A stretch of 64,000 nucleotides of DNA from Neisseria subflava (GTDB taxonomy: Bacteria; Pseudomonadota; Gammaproteobacteria; Burkholderiales; Neisseriaceae). Below are positions 38,566 through 49,458 of this stretch, piece after piece. Positions within the stretch are counted from its first letter, which is position 1; every line of letters starts with the position of its first letter. Where the stretch lies: contig NZ_POXP01000002.1 of the NCBI RefSeq assembly GCF_003044935.1, forward strand, positions 310,001 to 374,000, read 5' to 3'. The translations under genes were made by a program, and so were the position numbers. The notes beneath the pieces are model-generated. The model made no database searches. It was not told the DNA's origin and saw nothing but the letters and a program-made list of their open reading frames with translations.

Positions 38566-40062
38566 TCAAATCTTGCTTTGTGCCACATGGGCAATCAAAT
38601 CGTTTGCCGCTTGATGCACCACTTCGATAAACGCTTGCGGATACAGACCCATGCCCAATACAGCAACCGCCAAAATTGCCAAAATCGCAAATTCGCGGCA
38701 ATTGATGTCTTTCATTTCGGCAACGTGCGGATTGTGGATCGCACCAAAAATAACGCGTTTGTACATCCACAGGGTATAAGACGCACCGTAAATCAGAGTC
38801 ATAGCAGCCAACGCACCTACCCAGAAATTCACTTTAACCGCGCCCATAATCACCATAAACTCGCCCACGAAGCCGGAAGTCGCAGGCAGACCGGCATTAG
38901 CCATACCGAACAACATCATAAACGCCGCAAACTTAGGCATCACATTGACCACGCCGCCATAGTCGGCAATATTGCGAGTATGCAGGCGGTCGTACATCAC
39001 ACCGATACACATAAACATCGCGGCAGACACAAAACCGTGGGAAATCATTTGAATGATTGCACCTTTCAATGCCCAGTCATTCAATTGGCCGTTCACAAAC
39101 AGGAACATACCCAAAGTGACAAAACCCATATGGCTGATGGAAGAGTACGCCACCAGTTTTTTCATATCGGTTTGCACCAAAGCCACCATACCGATGTAAA
39201 TCACGGCAATCAGGCTCAATACGATGATCACGGGGGCAAAATAGCGTGCCGCATCCGGCATAATCGGCAGGATAAAGCGCAAGAAACCATATGCACCCAG
39301 TTTCAGCGTAATTGCCGCCAATACCATCGAACCGCCGGTCGGCGCTTCAACGTGGGCATCCGGCAACCAAGTGTGCACAGGGAACATCGGCACTTTTACA
39401 GCGAATGACAGGAAGAACGCCACAAACAAAAGCTGTTGTACGCCCAATGGAATCTGTTTGATGTTTTGGAAATCAACAATAGAGAAGCTGCCTGTCTGAT
39501 AGTACAGGTAAACCATGGCAACCAGCATCAAGAGCGAACCCATCAGCGTATAGAGGAACAGCTTGACCGACGCATAGACGCGGCGCGGGCCGCCCCATAC
39601 ACCGATAATCAGGTACAGCGGAATCAGCATACCCTCGAAGAACACATAAAACAGAATCGCATCCTGCGCGGCAAACGCACCATTAATCAAACCCGACATG
39701 ATCAGGAATGCCGCCATATACTGCGCCGGACGTTTCTGAATGACTTCCCAACCGGCCAATACCACCAACAGCGTAATAAACGCATTCAAGATGATAAAGA
39801 GCACTGAAATACCGTCTACACCCAACTGGTAGTTGATTTTCAGAAGCGGAATCCACTCGTGGAACTCGGTAAACTGATAGCCGCCACTCAAACGGTCAAA
39901 ACCGGTAAACAGGGGCAGCGTTACCAAGAAACCGGCAAGCGCACCCATGAAGGCAAGCACACGCGCCAGCGGCGCACGGCTGTCTTTACCGGTCGCCAAA
40001 ACCAGCACACCTGCGGCGATGGGTATCCATATTGCCAAGCTGAGTAGGTAGTTGGAAAACAT
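38566..40062 (-). CDS. nuoM: NADH-quinone oxidoreductase subunit M
   Basis: 498 aa, about 14 membrane helices, antiporter-like. Conserved elements are FFEGMLIPLYLIIGVWGG (Glu in helix 5), KVPMFPVHTWLPDAHVEAPT, and KKLVAYSSISHMGFV. It pumps protons in the membrane arm. The gene is separated from nuoL by a chorismate mutase-like gene and about 220 bases of spacer. Confidence 0.98.
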   Translation of the reverse strand: MFSNYLLSLAIWIPIAAGVLVLATGKDSRAPLARVLAFMGALAGFLVTLPLFTGFDRLSGGYQFTEFHEWIPLLKINYQLGVDGISVLFIILNAFITLLVVLAGWEVIQKRPAQYMAAFLIMSGLINGAFAAQDAILFYVFFEGMLIPLYLIIGVWGGPRRVYASVKLFLYTLMGSLLMLVAMVYLYYQTGSFSIVDFQNIKQIPLGVQQLLFVAFFLSFAVKVPMFPVHTWLPDAHVEAPTGGSMVLAAITLKLGAYGFLRFILPIMPDAARYFAPVIIVLSLIAVIYIGMVALVQTDMKKLVAYSSISHMGFVTLGMFLFVNGQLNDWALKGAIIQMISHGFVSAAMFMCIGVMYDRLHTRNIADYGGVVNVMPKFAAFMMLFGMANAGLPATSGFVGEFMVIMGAVKVNFWVGALAAMTLIYGASYTLWMYKRVIFGAIHNPHVAEMKDINCREFAILAILAVAVLGMGLYPQAFIEVVHQAANDLIAHVAQSKI

Positions 40063-40284
40063 AGTGGTTAACCTGTGGTTAAAATAAAAAATATAGTTGT
40101 ATGGGTTGGTTTTCAGACACCATTTCAGGAGGCCGTCTGAAAAAGATTGTGTATTTTGTATATGGCAAAATCAAGAAAAACGTATATCTACCGTTATTCT
40201 TTTATTCCATAACCGCCTAAAACCTTCTTTTCAGACGGCCTCTTCCATATTTTTCTTGTCAAAACCATTATCCGAAGATTTTGA

Positions 40285-40590
40285 CTACGCTCCGTCGGTA
40301 CGGTTGGTGTCCATCTCAAGTTTAATGAACGCATCAATCATGCTGCGCCAAACTGCTTCTGCTACTTCGGGCGACAAACCCGCCTTTTCGGCATAAGCGC
40401 GGCGAGAGGCAATCACTTGAGCCACCCGTTCGGGCGCGGAAACCGCCTGCACATCGTTTTTAGGTTTCAGACGACCAGCCTGCCGTACCAATTTCTGCCG
40501 GCGGGCGAGTAATTCGATTAATCCCTTATCCAAACCATCGATGGCTTCACGGACTTCGTCCAGGGTTTGCGGTAATTTGTCTTCAATCAT
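40285..40590 (-). CDS. Chorismate mutase type II / PchB-like protein
   Basis: 101 aa, AroQ all-helical fold. Alignment by eye with PchB and chorismate mutases places Arg14 (EVREAID), Arg31 (LLARRQ) and Lys42 (AGRLK) at the expected active-site positions, followed by APERVAQVIASRRAYAEKAGL. The family rearranges chorismate to prephenate, or in PchB splits isochorismate. No siderophore genes are nearby, so chorismate mutase is more likely. It lies inside the nuo operon between nuoL and nuoM. Confidence 0.85.
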   Translation of the reverse strand: MIEDKLPQTLDEVREAIDGLDKGLIELLARRQKLVRQAGRLKPKNDVQAVSAPERVAQVIASRRAYAEKAGLSPEVAEAVWRSMIDAFIKLEMDTNRTDGA

Positions 40591-40608
40591 TGTTGCTCAA
40601 ATTTTCTT

Positions 40609-40653
40609 TTTCAGACGGCCCTATACACAAACTATAAACAGGCCGTCTGAAAT
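40609..40653. repeat. Inverted DUS pair between nuoL and the chorismate mutase-like gene
   Basis: TTTCAGACGGCC and GGCCGTCTGAAA enclose CTATACACAAACTATAAACA. Read on the minus strand the loop includes TATAGT (40631-40636), a possible -10 for the following gene. The -35 is poor. Confidence 0.45.
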
Positions 40654-40660
40654 CCTGCTT

Positions 40661-42685
40661 TTATCGGAACAATCCCCAGAAGGTCATGCCGAGCAGTACC
40701 AATACGCCGAATACCATAGCGGCGGCATAGGTATAGATGAAGCCGGTTTGGACTTTGCGTACCTGCGCGGCAATCGCGCCGACCAGTTTGGCAGAGCCGT
40801 TGACGATACCGTTGTCGATAATAGCGGTATCGCCGACTTTCCAGAAGAAAGTACCCAATGCGCGCGTGCCTTTGGCGAAAACATTGAAATACAGGGCGTC
40901 GAGGTAGTATTTGTTTTCAAACAAAACGTAAATCGGACGGAACGCCTGTGCAATTTTCGCAGGCAGGTGCGGCAGTTTGACGTACAAGAGCCATGCGCTC
41001 AACACGCCTGCGATAGCAAGGTAGAGTACAGGCGAATGCAGGCTGTGCGACACCATTGCCAATGCGCCGTGGAACTCTTCCTTCATGATGTGCATGGTTG
41101 GATGCGCGTCGGTATTGACGAAAATCACGTCTTTGAAGAAATCGCCGTAAAGCATAGGCTCGATGGCAACATAGCCGATGATGACGGACGGAATGGCAAG
41201 CAGAATCAGCGGCAGGGTAACGACCAGCGGGCTTTCGTGCGGATTGTCGTTTTTGCCCAAGCCGTGATGTTCTTCGCCATGATGATCGTCATAATGCTCA
41301 GGCAGGCTGCGCCATTTCTCTTCGCCGTGGAACACCATAAAGTATTGGCGGAACGCGTAAAACGCGGTAACGAACACGCTGGCGAGGACGGCAAAATAAG
41401 CAAAGCCGCTGCCCGGCAGGGTGCTGTATTTCGCCGCTTCGATAATCGAATCTTTGGAGTAGAAGCCGGAGAAGAACGGCGTACCGATCAGCGACAAGTT
41501 ACCGACCAGCATGGTCAGCCAAGTAATCGGCATGTATTTTTTCAGATTGCCCATGTGGCGCATGTCTTGGTCGTGGTGCATACCGATAATGGCGCTACCC
41601 GCCGCCAAGAACAGCAAGGCCTTAAAGAAGGCGTGGGTCATGACGTGGAACATCGCCACAGAATAGGCGGACGCGCCCAGAGCCACGGTCATATAACCCA
41701 GTTGCGACAGGGTGGAATACGCAACCACGCGCTTGATGTCGTTTTGAATTACGCCCAAGAAACCCATAAACAGGGCGGTAATCGCGCCAATCACCATAAT
41801 CACCGACAGCGCAGTGCTGCTCATTTCGTAAATCGGCGACATGCGCGACACCATGAACAGACCCGCCGTAACCATCGTAGCGGCGTGAATCAATGCAGAA
41901 ATCGGTGTCGGGCCTTCCATCGAATCAGGCAGCCAAACGTGCAGCGGGAACTGCGCCGATTTACCCATCGCACCCACAAACAGGAGCAAACAGGTTACAG
42001 TAATCAAAGACCATTCCACACCGGGGAACAGTTGGATAGTGGCCGTCTGAACATTAGGCAGATAAGCGAATACATCTTGATAGCGCAGGCTGCCGCCGAA
42101 ATAGGCAAGCACCAAGCCGATACCGAGCAAAAAACCGAAGTCGCCGACACGGTTGATCAAAAAGGCTTTCAGGTTGGCAAATGTTGCGCTCGGACGTTTG
42201 AAATAGAAACCGATCAAGAGATACGACACCAAGCCCACAGCCTCCCAGCCGAAGAAGAGCTGGATGAAATTGTTGCTCATAATCAGCATCAACATGCTGA
42301 AAGTAAACAAAGAAATATAGCTGAAGAAGCGTTGGTAGCCGACTTTTTCATCGTGCATATAGCCGATGGTATAGATATGCACCATCAACGACACGCCGGT
42401 GACCACGACCATCATCATCGCCGTCATCGTATCGACCAAGAAGCCGACGGAGAAATCCAAGCCGCCCATTGTCAGCCAGGTATAAACGTTCTCGTCAAAC
42501 TTGGTACGGCTGCCATTGAGGAATCCCCACAGCACATAAGCCGACAGCAAGGCGGACACCGCCACACCGAGTATTGTTACGGTATGCGCGCTGGCACGTC
42601 CGATTTTATTGCCGAACAAACCTGCAATCAGCGAGCCTGCCAAAGGCACAAGGGCAATTACCAAATATAAAGTCATGTCGTTCAT
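40661..42685 (-). CDS. nuoL: NADH-quinone oxidoreductase subunit L
   Basis: 674 aa, about 16 membrane helices including the long lateral helix near the C terminus. Conserved blocks are FFGWEAVGLVSYLLIGFYF, GKSAQFPLHVWLPDSMEGPTP, ALIHAATMVTAGLFMV and KRVVAYSTLSQLGYM. A His-rich loop (DDHHGEEHHGLG, about 470-481) is unusual in the cytoplasmic or periplasmic linker. A DUS encodes PNVQTATIQ near residue 212. Confidence 0.98.
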   Translation of the reverse strand: MNDMTLYLVIALVPLAGSLIAGLFGNKIGRASAHTVTILGVAVSALLSAYVLWGFLNGSRTKFDENVYTWLTMGGLDFSVGFLVDTMTAMMMVVVTGVSLMVHIYTIGYMHDEKVGYQRFFSYISLFTFSMLMLIMSNNFIQLFFGWEAVGLVSYLLIGFYFKRPSATFANLKAFLINRVGDFGFLLGIGLVLAYFGGSLRYQDVFAYLPNVQTATIQLFPGVEWSLITVTCLLLFVGAMGKSAQFPLHVWLPDSMEGPTPISALIHAATMVTAGLFMVSRMSPIYEMSSTALSVIMVIGAITALFMGFLGVIQNDIKRVVAYSTLSQLGYMTVALGASAYSVAMFHVMTHAFFKALLFLAAGSAIIGMHHDQDMRHMGNLKKYMPITWLTMLVGNLSLIGTPFFSGFYSKDSIIEAAKYSTLPGSGFAYFAVLASVFVTAFYAFRQYFMVFHGEEKWRSLPEHYDDHHGEEHHGLGKNDNPHESPLVVTLPLILLAIPSVIIGYVAIEPMLYGDFFKDVIFVNTDAHPTMHIMKEEFHGALAMVSHSLHSPVLYLAIAGVLSAWLLYVKLPHLPAKIAQAFRPIYVLFENKYYLDALYFNVFAKGTRALGTFFWKVGDTAIIDNGIVNGSAKLVGAIAAQVRKVQTGFIYTYAAAMVFGVLVLLGMTFWGLFR

Positions 42686-42687
42686 GA

Positions 42688-42993
42688 TTACCCTTTCAAC
42701 TCATCCAAATCGGCAACGTTGATTGTTTTTCTGTTACGGTACACCAGCACCATAATCGCCAAACCGATGGCGGATTCAGCAGCGGCAACGGTCAATACGA
42801 AGAATACGAAAATCTGTCCGGCAGTATCGCCCAAATATTGGGAGAAAGCGATAAAGTTGAAGTTCACCGCCAAGAGCATCAGCTCGATGGACATCAGCAA
42901 TACCAGCACGTTTTTGCGGTTCATAAAGATACCCATTGCGCTGATACCGAACAGGAGCGCACCCAATACCAGATAATGTGTCAAGGTAATCAT
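42688..42993 (-). CDS. nuoK: NADH-quinone oxidoreductase subunit K
   Basis: 101 aa, three membrane helices. The conserved Glu residues of the proton path lie in [14 protein letters not shown] and [11 protein letters not shown]. Its ATG overlaps the nuoJ stop (ATGA), and its stop is 2 bases from nuoL. Confidence 0.97.
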   Translation of the reverse strand: MITLTHYLVLGALLFGISAMGIFMNRKNVLVLLMSIELMLLAVNFNFIAFSQYLGDTAGQIFVFFVLTVAAAESAIGLAIMVLVYRNRKTINVADLDELKG

Positions 42994-43661
42994 GCTTTGC
43001 CCTCCCCTTCCGGCTTGAGGCCGTCTGAAACTTCGCTTTCTTCGGCAGATTCGACTTGCGGTTTGACCGCTTCCATTTTCACCAGACGCATACGGCCTTG
43101 ATCGGCGCGTACTTTGACTTGGTCTGCAGGATCCATACGTTTCGGATTGAAAGTTTTGCGGTGAACCAGTGCAATCGCGGCTACCATACCCAACAGCAGC
43201 AATACCGCCGCCAACTCAAACGGCAACAGGTAGTCAGTATAAATACGGCTGCCCAAATCGCGGATATTGTTGTAATCGGCCGGAATGTCTTTCATCAGAC
43301 CAAATGCGGCTAGGTCGGTTTTCGGGTTGACCAAAATCAGGATCAGGGCAACCGCCAACAATGTGCCGACCACACCGGCAACAGGCGCATGACGCCAGAA
43401 ACCGGCGCGCATGGCTTCGATGTCGATGTTCAACATCATCACGACGAACAGGAACAACACCATCACGGCGCCGACGTAAACCACCACCAGCGTTACGCCC
43501 AAGAATTCGGCCTGCATCAGCATCCAAATCATCGCGCTCACGCAGAAGGTCAGCACCAAATGCAAAGCGGCGTGCACAGGGTTTTTAGCGGTAACGGTAC
43601 GAACCGCACCGTACAAAACGATGGCGGCAAGGATATAGAACAGAATCGCGGAAAAAGTCAT
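42990..43661 (-). CDS. nuoJ: NADH-quinone oxidoreductase subunit J
   Basis: 223 aa. Five membrane helices occupy about residues 1-165, with [18 protein letters not shown] as the conserved third helix. The C-terminal tail (about 170-223) is longer than in E. coli, charged, and includes a DUS-encoded VSDGLKPEG. The stop overlaps the nuoK start by 4 bases. Confidence 0.95.
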   Translation of the reverse strand: MTFSAILFYILAAIVLYGAVRTVTAKNPVHAALHLVLTFCVSAMIWMLMQAEFLGVTLVVVYVGAVMVLFLFVVMMLNIDIEAMRAGFWRHAPVAGVVGTLLAVALILILVNPKTDLAAFGLMKDIPADYNNIRDLGSRIYTDYLLPFELAAVLLLLGMVAAIALVHRKTFNPKRMDPADQVKVRADQGRMRLVKMEAVKPQVESAEESEVSDGLKPEGEGKA

Positions 43662-43672
43662 TCGTCTGCTCC

Positions 43673-44152
43673 TTAACGATACGGCGCGTCAGCGGCTTTG
43701 CGTTTGGCGATTTCGGGTTCGTATTTGTCGCCAATGGCCAAAAGAATCGGCTTGGTCATGTGCAAGTCGCCCTTTTTCTCGCCGTGGTATTCAAAAATAT
43801 GGGTTTCCACAATCGCATCGGTCGGGCAGGCCTCTTCGCAGAAACCGCAGAAGATGCACTTGGTCAGGTCGATGTCGTAACGCTTGGTGCGGCGGGTGCC
43901 GTCTTCGCGTTCTTCCGATTCAATGTTAATCGCCATTGCCGGACAAACTGCCTCGCACAATTTACACGCAATACAGCGCTCTTCGCCGTTCGGATAACGG
44001 CGTTGCGCGTGCAGGCCGCGGAAACGCACGGATTGCGGCGTTTTCTCTTCGGGGAAATAAATTGTGTCTTTGCGGGCAAAAAAGTTTTTGAGCGTTACGC
44101 CCAAGCCTTTTACCAATTCGCCAAGCAGAAAGGTTTTTACTAAGTTAGCCAT
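43673..44152 (-). CDS. nuoI: NADH-quinone oxidoreductase subunit I
   Basis: 159 aa from the ATG at 44152 (GAGGGAACATAAT upstream). Two 4Fe-4S clusters are given by [12 protein letters not shown] and [12 protein letters not shown]. They pass electrons from NuoG toward NuoB at the membrane. Five extra codons upstream of this start are open but lack support. Confidence 0.97.
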   Translation of the reverse strand: MANLVKTFLLGELVKGLGVTLKNFFARKDTIYFPEEKTPQSVRFRGLHAQRRYPNGEERCIACKLCEAVCPAMAINIESEEREDGTRRTKRYDIDLTKCIFCGFCEEACPTDAIVETHIFEYHGEKKGDLHMTKPILLAIGDKYEPEIAKRKAADAPYR

Positions 44153-44202
44153 ATTATGTTCCCTCAAAACAGGGATTTCGTTAGGTATTCAAAATCGCTT
44201 TG

Positions 44203-44230
44203 TTCAGACGGCCTCAAGATGCCGTCTGAA
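44203..44230. repeat. Mixed-dialect inverted DUS pair between nuoH and nuoI
   Basis: TTCAGACGGCCT (AG type) and ATGCCGTCTGAA (AT type) face each other with a 4-base loop. No T tract; unlikely to stop the operon. Confidence 0.5.
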
Positions 44231-44232
44231 AC

Positions 44233-45309
44233 TTATTTCCACAAATTCAGCGGTGAAATCATCCACACGCCCAAAATCACGATGTAGGCGAAGCCGATCG
44301 GAATCAGCACTTTCCAGCCCAAACGCATGATTTGGTCGTAACGGTAGCGTGGGAAGGTTGCACGGATCCACAGATACCAGTACAGCACCGCCGCCATTTT
44401 CACGAACATCCAAAATGCAGAAGGCGTACCGATAAAGCCCCAGCTTTGCGGGAACGGAGACAACCAGCCGCCGAGGAACATCAGCGATGTCAACGCGGCA
44501 ATCAGAATCATGAAAATGTATTCGGCAAGGAAGAACAGCGCGAATGCGAAGCCGGAGTATTCAACGTGGTGACCGGCAACGATTTCGGACTCGCCCTCTG
44601 CTACGTCAAACGGTGCGCGGTTGGTTTCGGCAACGGCGGAAATCAGATAGACGATGAAGATAGGGAAAAGCGGCAGCCAGTTCCAAGAGAATACCGAACC
44701 GCCGGCAATACCTTTGGCTTGTGCGGCAACGATGTCGGAGAAGTTCATGCTGCCCGACACCATCACGACGCACACCAGCGCGGCACTCATGGCAATCTCG
44801 TAGGAAATGCTTTGCGCGGAAGCACGCATTGCGCCCAAGAACGAATATTTGGAGTTGGAAGCCCAGCCCGCGATGATCACGCCGTAAACCGACAGCGAGG
44901 TAATCATCAGGATGTACAAAAGGCCGATATTGATGTTGGTCAGCACCCATTCTTCGTTGAACGGAATCACTGCCCATGCCGCAAAAGACGGAGCAAGCGA
45001 CATAATCGGGCCGATGTAGAATAAGGCTTTGTTTGACAGCTTCGGACGGGTTACCTCTTTAAACAAGAGTTTGAACACGTCGGCAAACGGCTGAATTAGA
45101 CCCCACGGGCCGGTCACGTTCGGGCCGACGCGAAGCTGCATAAAGCCGATGACTTTACGTTCGAAATACGTCAGGTAGGCAACGGTCAGAATCAGCGGAA
45201 TCAGGATAATCACAATTTTGACGATGACGGATACCACCAAACCTACGGTGATACCCAAATCGCCCAGACCGAGCGTTGCGGCAAAGAGGTTTTGGAACCA
45301 TTCTTGCAT
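44233..45309 (-). CDS. nuoH: NADH-quinone oxidoreductase subunit H
   Basis: 358 aa, eight to nine membrane helices, part of the quinone site. Conserved stretches are [43 protein letters not shown] (acidic quinone-site loop) and [17 protein letters not shown]. The start ATG at 45309 has GGGAGCTTGATC before it and lies 2 bases after the nuoG stop. Confidence 0.98.
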   Translation of the reverse strand: MQEWFQNLFAATLGLGDLGITVGLVVSVIVKIVIILIPLILTVAYLTYFERKVIGFMQLRVGPNVTGPWGLIQPFADVFKLLFKEVTRPKLSNKALFYIGPIMSLAPSFAAWAVIPFNEEWVLTNINIGLLYILMITSLSVYGVIIAGWASNSKYSFLGAMRASAQSISYEIAMSAALVCVVMVSGSMNFSDIVAAQAKGIAGGSVFSWNWLPLFPIFIVYLISAVAETNRAPFDVAEGESEIVAGHHVEYSGFAFALFFLAEYIFMILIAALTSLMFLGGWLSPFPQSWGFIGTPSAFWMFVKMAAVLYWYLWIRATFPRYRYDQIMRLGWKVLIPIGFAYIVILGVWMISPLNLWK

Positions 45310-45311
45310 GA

Positions 45312-47573
45312 TCAAGCTCCCGCCAGTTCAATAGTGTCCATCAACGCACCCAGCGCGGCATTTTCGGTATGCAGCGGCAGATGCACCACGTTTTCAGGCA
45401 AACCGGCATCGGCTTTGACAGCAACCGATACGCTTGCGCCGTTTTGTTTGGCGACAGCGGTTTGTCCGTCTTGCAGGCCCAAGCGTGCCAAAGTGTTTGG
45501 ATTTACACGCGCAGCAGGCACGGCGGCATGGCTGGTTTCTTGCAACGGTGCGGAACGGCGTACGATAGAATCAGTGTGATAAATACCGACGCCGCCGACA
45601 CGGACGAGGCGGTCTGAGGCCGTCTGAATGCCCTCCTCTGTCCATGTGCTGCGGTTGTCCAGTTTGGACGGCAGACTTTCTACATCCAGCGCATCTTTCA
45701 GAATCGCAGCGGTATCGTGGTATTCAAAACCTTTCAGGTCAAACAGGTTGCCCAATACGCGCAACACTTTCCACATCGGACGCGAATCGCCGAAGCCTTG
45801 TACCACGCCGTGGAAAGATTGCAGACGGCCTTCCATATTGATGAAGCTGCCTGATGTTTCGGTAAACGGCGCAATCGGCAACAATACGTCGCACACGTCC
45901 AGCAGCGTTTCGCTGACAAACGGTGTAAACGCCATCACGCTTTTCGCCTGTTTCAACGCGGCTACGGCTTTTGCGCCGTCCGCCGTATCGATTTCAGGCT
46001 CGACGTTGAGCAACAAGACTGCCTGTTTCGGCGCGTTTGCCATTTCGGTAACGCTCTCACCGGAGTTTACATTCAAAACATCCGCACCAACGCTGTTGGC
46101 GGCTTGCGGCAAAATGCCCAGCACTGCGCCGGTCGCGTCTGCCAGCTCTTGCGCGGCGGCATAAATGGCGGCGTAATCAGGATGGTTTTGCACTTCCGCG
46201 CCCAAAATCACCGCTGCTTTTTCAGCGTTTTTCAGGCTGGCGGTAACGGCGTGTTCCGCATTAACAGACAGGTTTTTCAGACGGCCTGCCCACTCGTCGG
46301 GATGTGCGGCTTCTTGAGACAGAAGCGGCATAAACAATTCTTCTTTACTGCTGGACAATACGCTCAAGGCCATACGGTCTTTGGCGGCGCGGCGCAGGCG
46401 GGCGGTCAGGAGCGGCTGTTCTTTGCGCAAGTTCGCGCCGACTACCAATACGGCATCGTTGTCAGCCAAAGATTCAATGCTTTGTCCCAACCATTGCGCA
46501 CCTTTAAGGCCGTCTGAAAGACGTTTGTCTTGTTGGCGCAAACGGGTGGCAAAGTTTTTAACACCCAAGCCGTCGGCAAGTTTTTTGGCCAGATACAGCT
46601 CTTCAACCGTATTCATCGGGTTCGCCCAAATGCCGACTTGGTTTTGGTTGCCGTCTTTGGCGATACATTCAATCGCGCTGCGGACATATTCCAGTGCGGT
46701 TTTCCAATCTACGTCCATCCACTCGCCGCCCTGTTTGATTTTCGGGTTTTTCAGACGGCTTTCGTGATACAGGCCTTCGTAGGCGAAACGGTCGCGGTCG
46801 GACAGCCAGCATTCGTTGATGGCTTCGTTTTCCAGCGGCAACACACGGCGGACGGTATGGTCTTTGGTTTGCACAATCAGGTTGCTGCCCAAAGCATCAT
46901 GGGCAGAAACGGATTTGCGGCGGTTCAATTCCCAAGTACGCGCGTTGAAGCGGAACGGTTTGCTGGTCAATGCGCCGACAGGACACAAATCGATGACGTT
47001 GCCTGACAATTCGGTTTCCACTGCTTTGCCGATAAAAGGCATGATCTCGGAGTGTTCACCGCGGTTGGCCATGGCGATTTCTTGCACGCCGGCGATTTCT
47101 TCAGTGAAACGGACGCAACGGGTACAGTGGATACAACGGCTCATTTCCTCGGCGGAAACCAAAGGACCCATATCCTTGCCGACGACGGAACGTTTTTCTT
47201 CGGTATAACGGCTGGTGGTTTTGCCGTAGCCCATCGCCAAATCCTGCAACTGGCATTCGCCACCTTGGTCACAGGTCGGACAATCAAGCGGATGGTTGAT
47301 GAGCAGGAACTCCATCACGCCTTCTTGCGCCTCTCGGGCTTTTGCCGAATGCGTACGCACAATCATGCCGTCTGTAACCGGCGTGGCACAGGCGGGCAGG
47401 GGTTTGGGGGCTTTTTCCACGTCCACCAAACACATACGGCAGTTGGCAGCGATGGAAAGTTTTTTGTGGTAACAGAAATGCGGGATATAAGTACCGAGCT
47501 TGTGCGCGGCTTCAATTACCGTCGCGCCCTGCTCCACAGATACCTGTTTGCCGTCGATTTCGATTTGTAACAT
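45312..47573 (-). CDS. nuoG: NADH-quinone oxidoreductase subunit G
   Basis: 753 aa. The N-terminal 2Fe-2S domain has [33 protein letters not shown] and [10 protein letters not shown] bind 4Fe-4S clusters. A molybdopterin-oxidoreductase-like domain follows, without the cofactor role. The C-terminal half is DUS-rich: at least four copies or near-copies encode stretches such as RLSDGLKG, and two overlapping copies encode [20 protein letters not shown] precedes the ATG. Confidence 0.97.
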   Translation of the reverse strand: MLQIEIDGKQVSVEQGATVIEAAHKLGTYIPHFCYHKKLSIAANCRMCLVDVEKAPKPLPACATPVTDGMIVRTHSAKAREAQEGVMEFLLINHPLDCPTCDQGGECQLQDLAMGYGKTTSRYTEEKRSVVGKDMGPLVSAEEMSRCIHCTRCVRFTEEIAGVQEIAMANRGEHSEIMPFIGKAVETELSGNVIDLCPVGALTSKPFRFNARTWELNRRKSVSAHDALGSNLIVQTKDHTVRRVLPLENEAINECWLSDRDRFAYEGLYHESRLKNPKIKQGGEWMDVDWKTALEYVRSAIECIAKDGNQNQVGIWANPMNTVEELYLAKKLADGLGVKNFATRLRQQDKRLSDGLKGAQWLGQSIESLADNDAVLVVGANLRKEQPLLTARLRRAAKDRMALSVLSSSKEELFMPLLSQEAAHPDEWAGRLKNLSVNAEHAVTASLKNAEKAAVILGAEVQNHPDYAAIYAAAQELADATGAVLGILPQAANSVGADVLNVNSGESVTEMANAPKQAVLLLNVEPEIDTADGAKAVAALKQAKSVMAFTPFVSETLLDVCDVLLPIAPFTETSGSFINMEGRLQSFHGVVQGFGDSRPMWKVLRVLGNLFDLKGFEYHDTAAILKDALDVESLPSKLDNRSTWTEEGIQTASDRLVRVGGVGIYHTDSIVRRSAPLQETSHAAVPAARVNPNTLARLGLQDGQTAVAKQNGASVSVAVKADAGLPENVVHLPLHTENAALGALMDTIELAGA

Positions 47574-47631
47574 GGTTCGTTCCTAGTTACGGGTATTTAA
47601 TAAATAATTCTTTTAGAGGCCGTCTGAAAAC

Positions 47632-48927
47632 TTAGCACCACTTATTCGGTTTCATCGGTCCGCCGTGTTCGATGTAATGCACAAACTCATCACGGAAATG
47701 CTTGGTAAAGCTGCGGACAGGGAAGACGGCGGCATCGGCAAGGGCGCAGATAGTGCGGCCTGCCATTTGATTACCGATAGAATCCAACAAATCCAAGTCT
47801 TCCATGCGGCCTTTGCCTTCTACGATGCGGTGGACGATGCGGTAGAGCCAGCCCGTACCTTCTCGGCAAGGCGTACATTGGCCGCAAGACTCGTCGTAGT
47901 AGAAGTAGCTCAGGCGCTCAAGGGCTTTAACCATGCACACGTCTTCGTCCATGACGATAATCGCGCCGGAACCCAGCATCGAGCCGGCTTTGGAAATCGA
48001 GTCATAGTCCATATTGGTCTGCATCATGATATCGGCAGGCAACACGGGCGCGGACGAACCACCGGGAATAACGGCTTTAAGTTTTTTACCGCCGCGCATA
48101 CCACCCGCCATTTTCAAGACTTCAGCAAACGGCGTACCCAATGGCACTTCATAGTTGCCCGGACGCTCGACATGACCGGAAATACAGAACAATTTAGTAC
48201 CGCCTGCATTCGGAATACCTTTATCGGCAAATGCCTGTCCGCCGTCACGGATAATGAAGGGGACGGAGGAGAACGTTTCGGTATTGTTGATGGTAGTCGG
48301 TTTGCCGTACAGGCCGAATGAAGCAGGGAATGGCGGCTTAAAGCGCGGCTGGCCTTTTTTGCCTTCCAACGATTCGAGCAATGCGGTTTCTTCGCCGCAA
48401 ATATATGCGCCGTAGCCATGGTGGGCAAAGAGTTCAAATTCAAAATCCGAACCCAAAATATTTTTACCCAAAAAGCCTGCGGCACGCGCCTGCTCCAAAG
48501 CAGCTTCAAAACGTTGGTAGCCTTCGAAAATTTCGCCGTGGATATAGTTGTAGCCGGCTTTCGCGCCCATCGCGTAACCGGCAATAATCATGCCTTCAAT
48601 CAGGGCATGAGGATTGAACATAATGATGTCGCGGTCTTTAAATGTACCCGGCTCGCCTTCGTCGGTGTTGCAAACCACATATTTTTCGCCCGGGAAGGAA
48701 CGGGGCATAAAGCTCCATTTCAAACCGGTCGGGAAGCCCGCACCACCACGACCGCGCAAGCCGGAGGTTTTGACTTCGTCAATCACATCGGTTTGCGAGA
48801 TGTTTTCGGACAGGATTTTACGCAGGGCGGTATAGCCGCCACGTTTGACGTATTCGTCCAATGTCCAGCAATCGGGATTGGCGGTATCCACTTGGTCAAA
48901 AATCACGCCTGATTGGTAAATAGCCAT
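47632..48927 (-). CDS. nuoF: NADH-quinone oxidoreductase subunit F
   Basis: 431 aa, the NADH- and FMN-binding subunit. [16 protein letters not shown] is the glycine-rich NADH/FMN motif, [15 protein letters not shown] the FMN site, and [14 protein letters not shown] with a later Cys the 4Fe-4S cluster. It receives electrons from NADH and passes them to NuoE/NuoG. Confidence 0.98.
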   Translation of the reverse strand: MAIYQSGVIFDQVDTANPDCWTLDEYVKRGGYTALRKILSENISQTDVIDEVKTSGLRGRGGAGFPTGLKWSFMPRSFPGEKYVVCNTDEGEPGTFKDRDIIMFNPHALIEGMIIAGYAMGAKAGYNYIHGEIFEGYQRFEAALEQARAAGFLGKNILGSDFEFELFAHHGYGAYICGEETALLESLEGKKGQPRFKPPFPASFGLYGKPTTINNTETFSSVPFIIRDGGQAFADKGIPNAGGTKLFCISGHVERPGNYEVPLGTPFAEVLKMAGGMRGGKKLKAVIPGGSSAPVLPADIMMQTNMDYDSISKAGSMLGSGAIIVMDEDVCMVKALERLSYFYYDESCGQCTPCREGTGWLYRIVHRIVEGKGRMEDLDLLDSIGNQMAGRTICALADAAVFPVRSFTKHFRDEFVHYIEHGGPMKPNKWC

Positions 48928-48984
48928 TTTTGGTGTGCCTGTTCGTTTTCGTATCGGTTGCAGCCGTTGTTTTCAGACGGCCTT

Positions 48985-49458
48985 TTATTTCAGTTCGGCA
49001 AGTTTCTTGTCAATTGCTTCTTCGGTCATAAAGCTGCACATGCTGTGGTTGTTGACCAGCATAACCGGAGCGTCGCCGCATGCGCCCATGCATTCGCCTT
49101 CGACAAGGGTAAATTTACCGTCAGGCGTGGTTTCGCCGTAGCCGATACCGAGTTTTTGTTTGAGGTATTCGCCGGTAGCCATACCGCCGCGCAGGGCGCA
49201 GGGCAGGTTGGTACAAACGGTCAGTTTGTATTTGCCGACAGGCTCAAGGTCGTACATATTGTAGAAAGTAGCGACTTCGTAGGCTTGTGCAGGCGAGATG
49301 CCGATATAGTCTGCGACAAAAGCGATGATCTCGGGAGCGAGCCAGCCTTTTTCGGTCTGGGCAATACGCAATGCGCCCATAATGGCGGAGCGGCGTTGGT
49401 CTGCAGGGTATTTTGCCAACTCAATATCAATTTGTTTTAAGGATTCTGCGGATAACAT
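48985..49458 (-). CDS. nuoE: NADH-quinone oxidoreductase subunit E
   Basis: 157 aa, thioredoxin-like 2Fe-2S subunit. The four ligands are in CTNLPCALRGG and ECMGACGDAP. Its start shares one base with the nuoD stop (TAATG), indicating coupling. Confidence 0.97.
   Translation of the reverse strand: MLSAESLKQIDIELAKYPADQRRSAIMGALRIAQTEKGWLAPEIIAFVADYIGISPAQAYEVATFYNMYDLEPVGKYKLTVCTNLPCALRGGMATGEYLKQKLGIGYGETTPDGKFTLVEGECMGACGDAPVMLVNNHSMCSFMTEEAIDKKLAELK

Noticed and set aside
40258-40284. GTCAAAA/TTTTGAC inverted repeat behind the chorismate mutase-like gene as a terminator
   Set aside because: The stem is only 7 AT-rich pairs and no T tract follows on the minus strand.
40541-42670. 709-codon open frame on the + strand
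   Set aside because: Antisense shadow of nuoL with the same His/Gln/Arg bias. nuoL is unmistakable on the minus strand.
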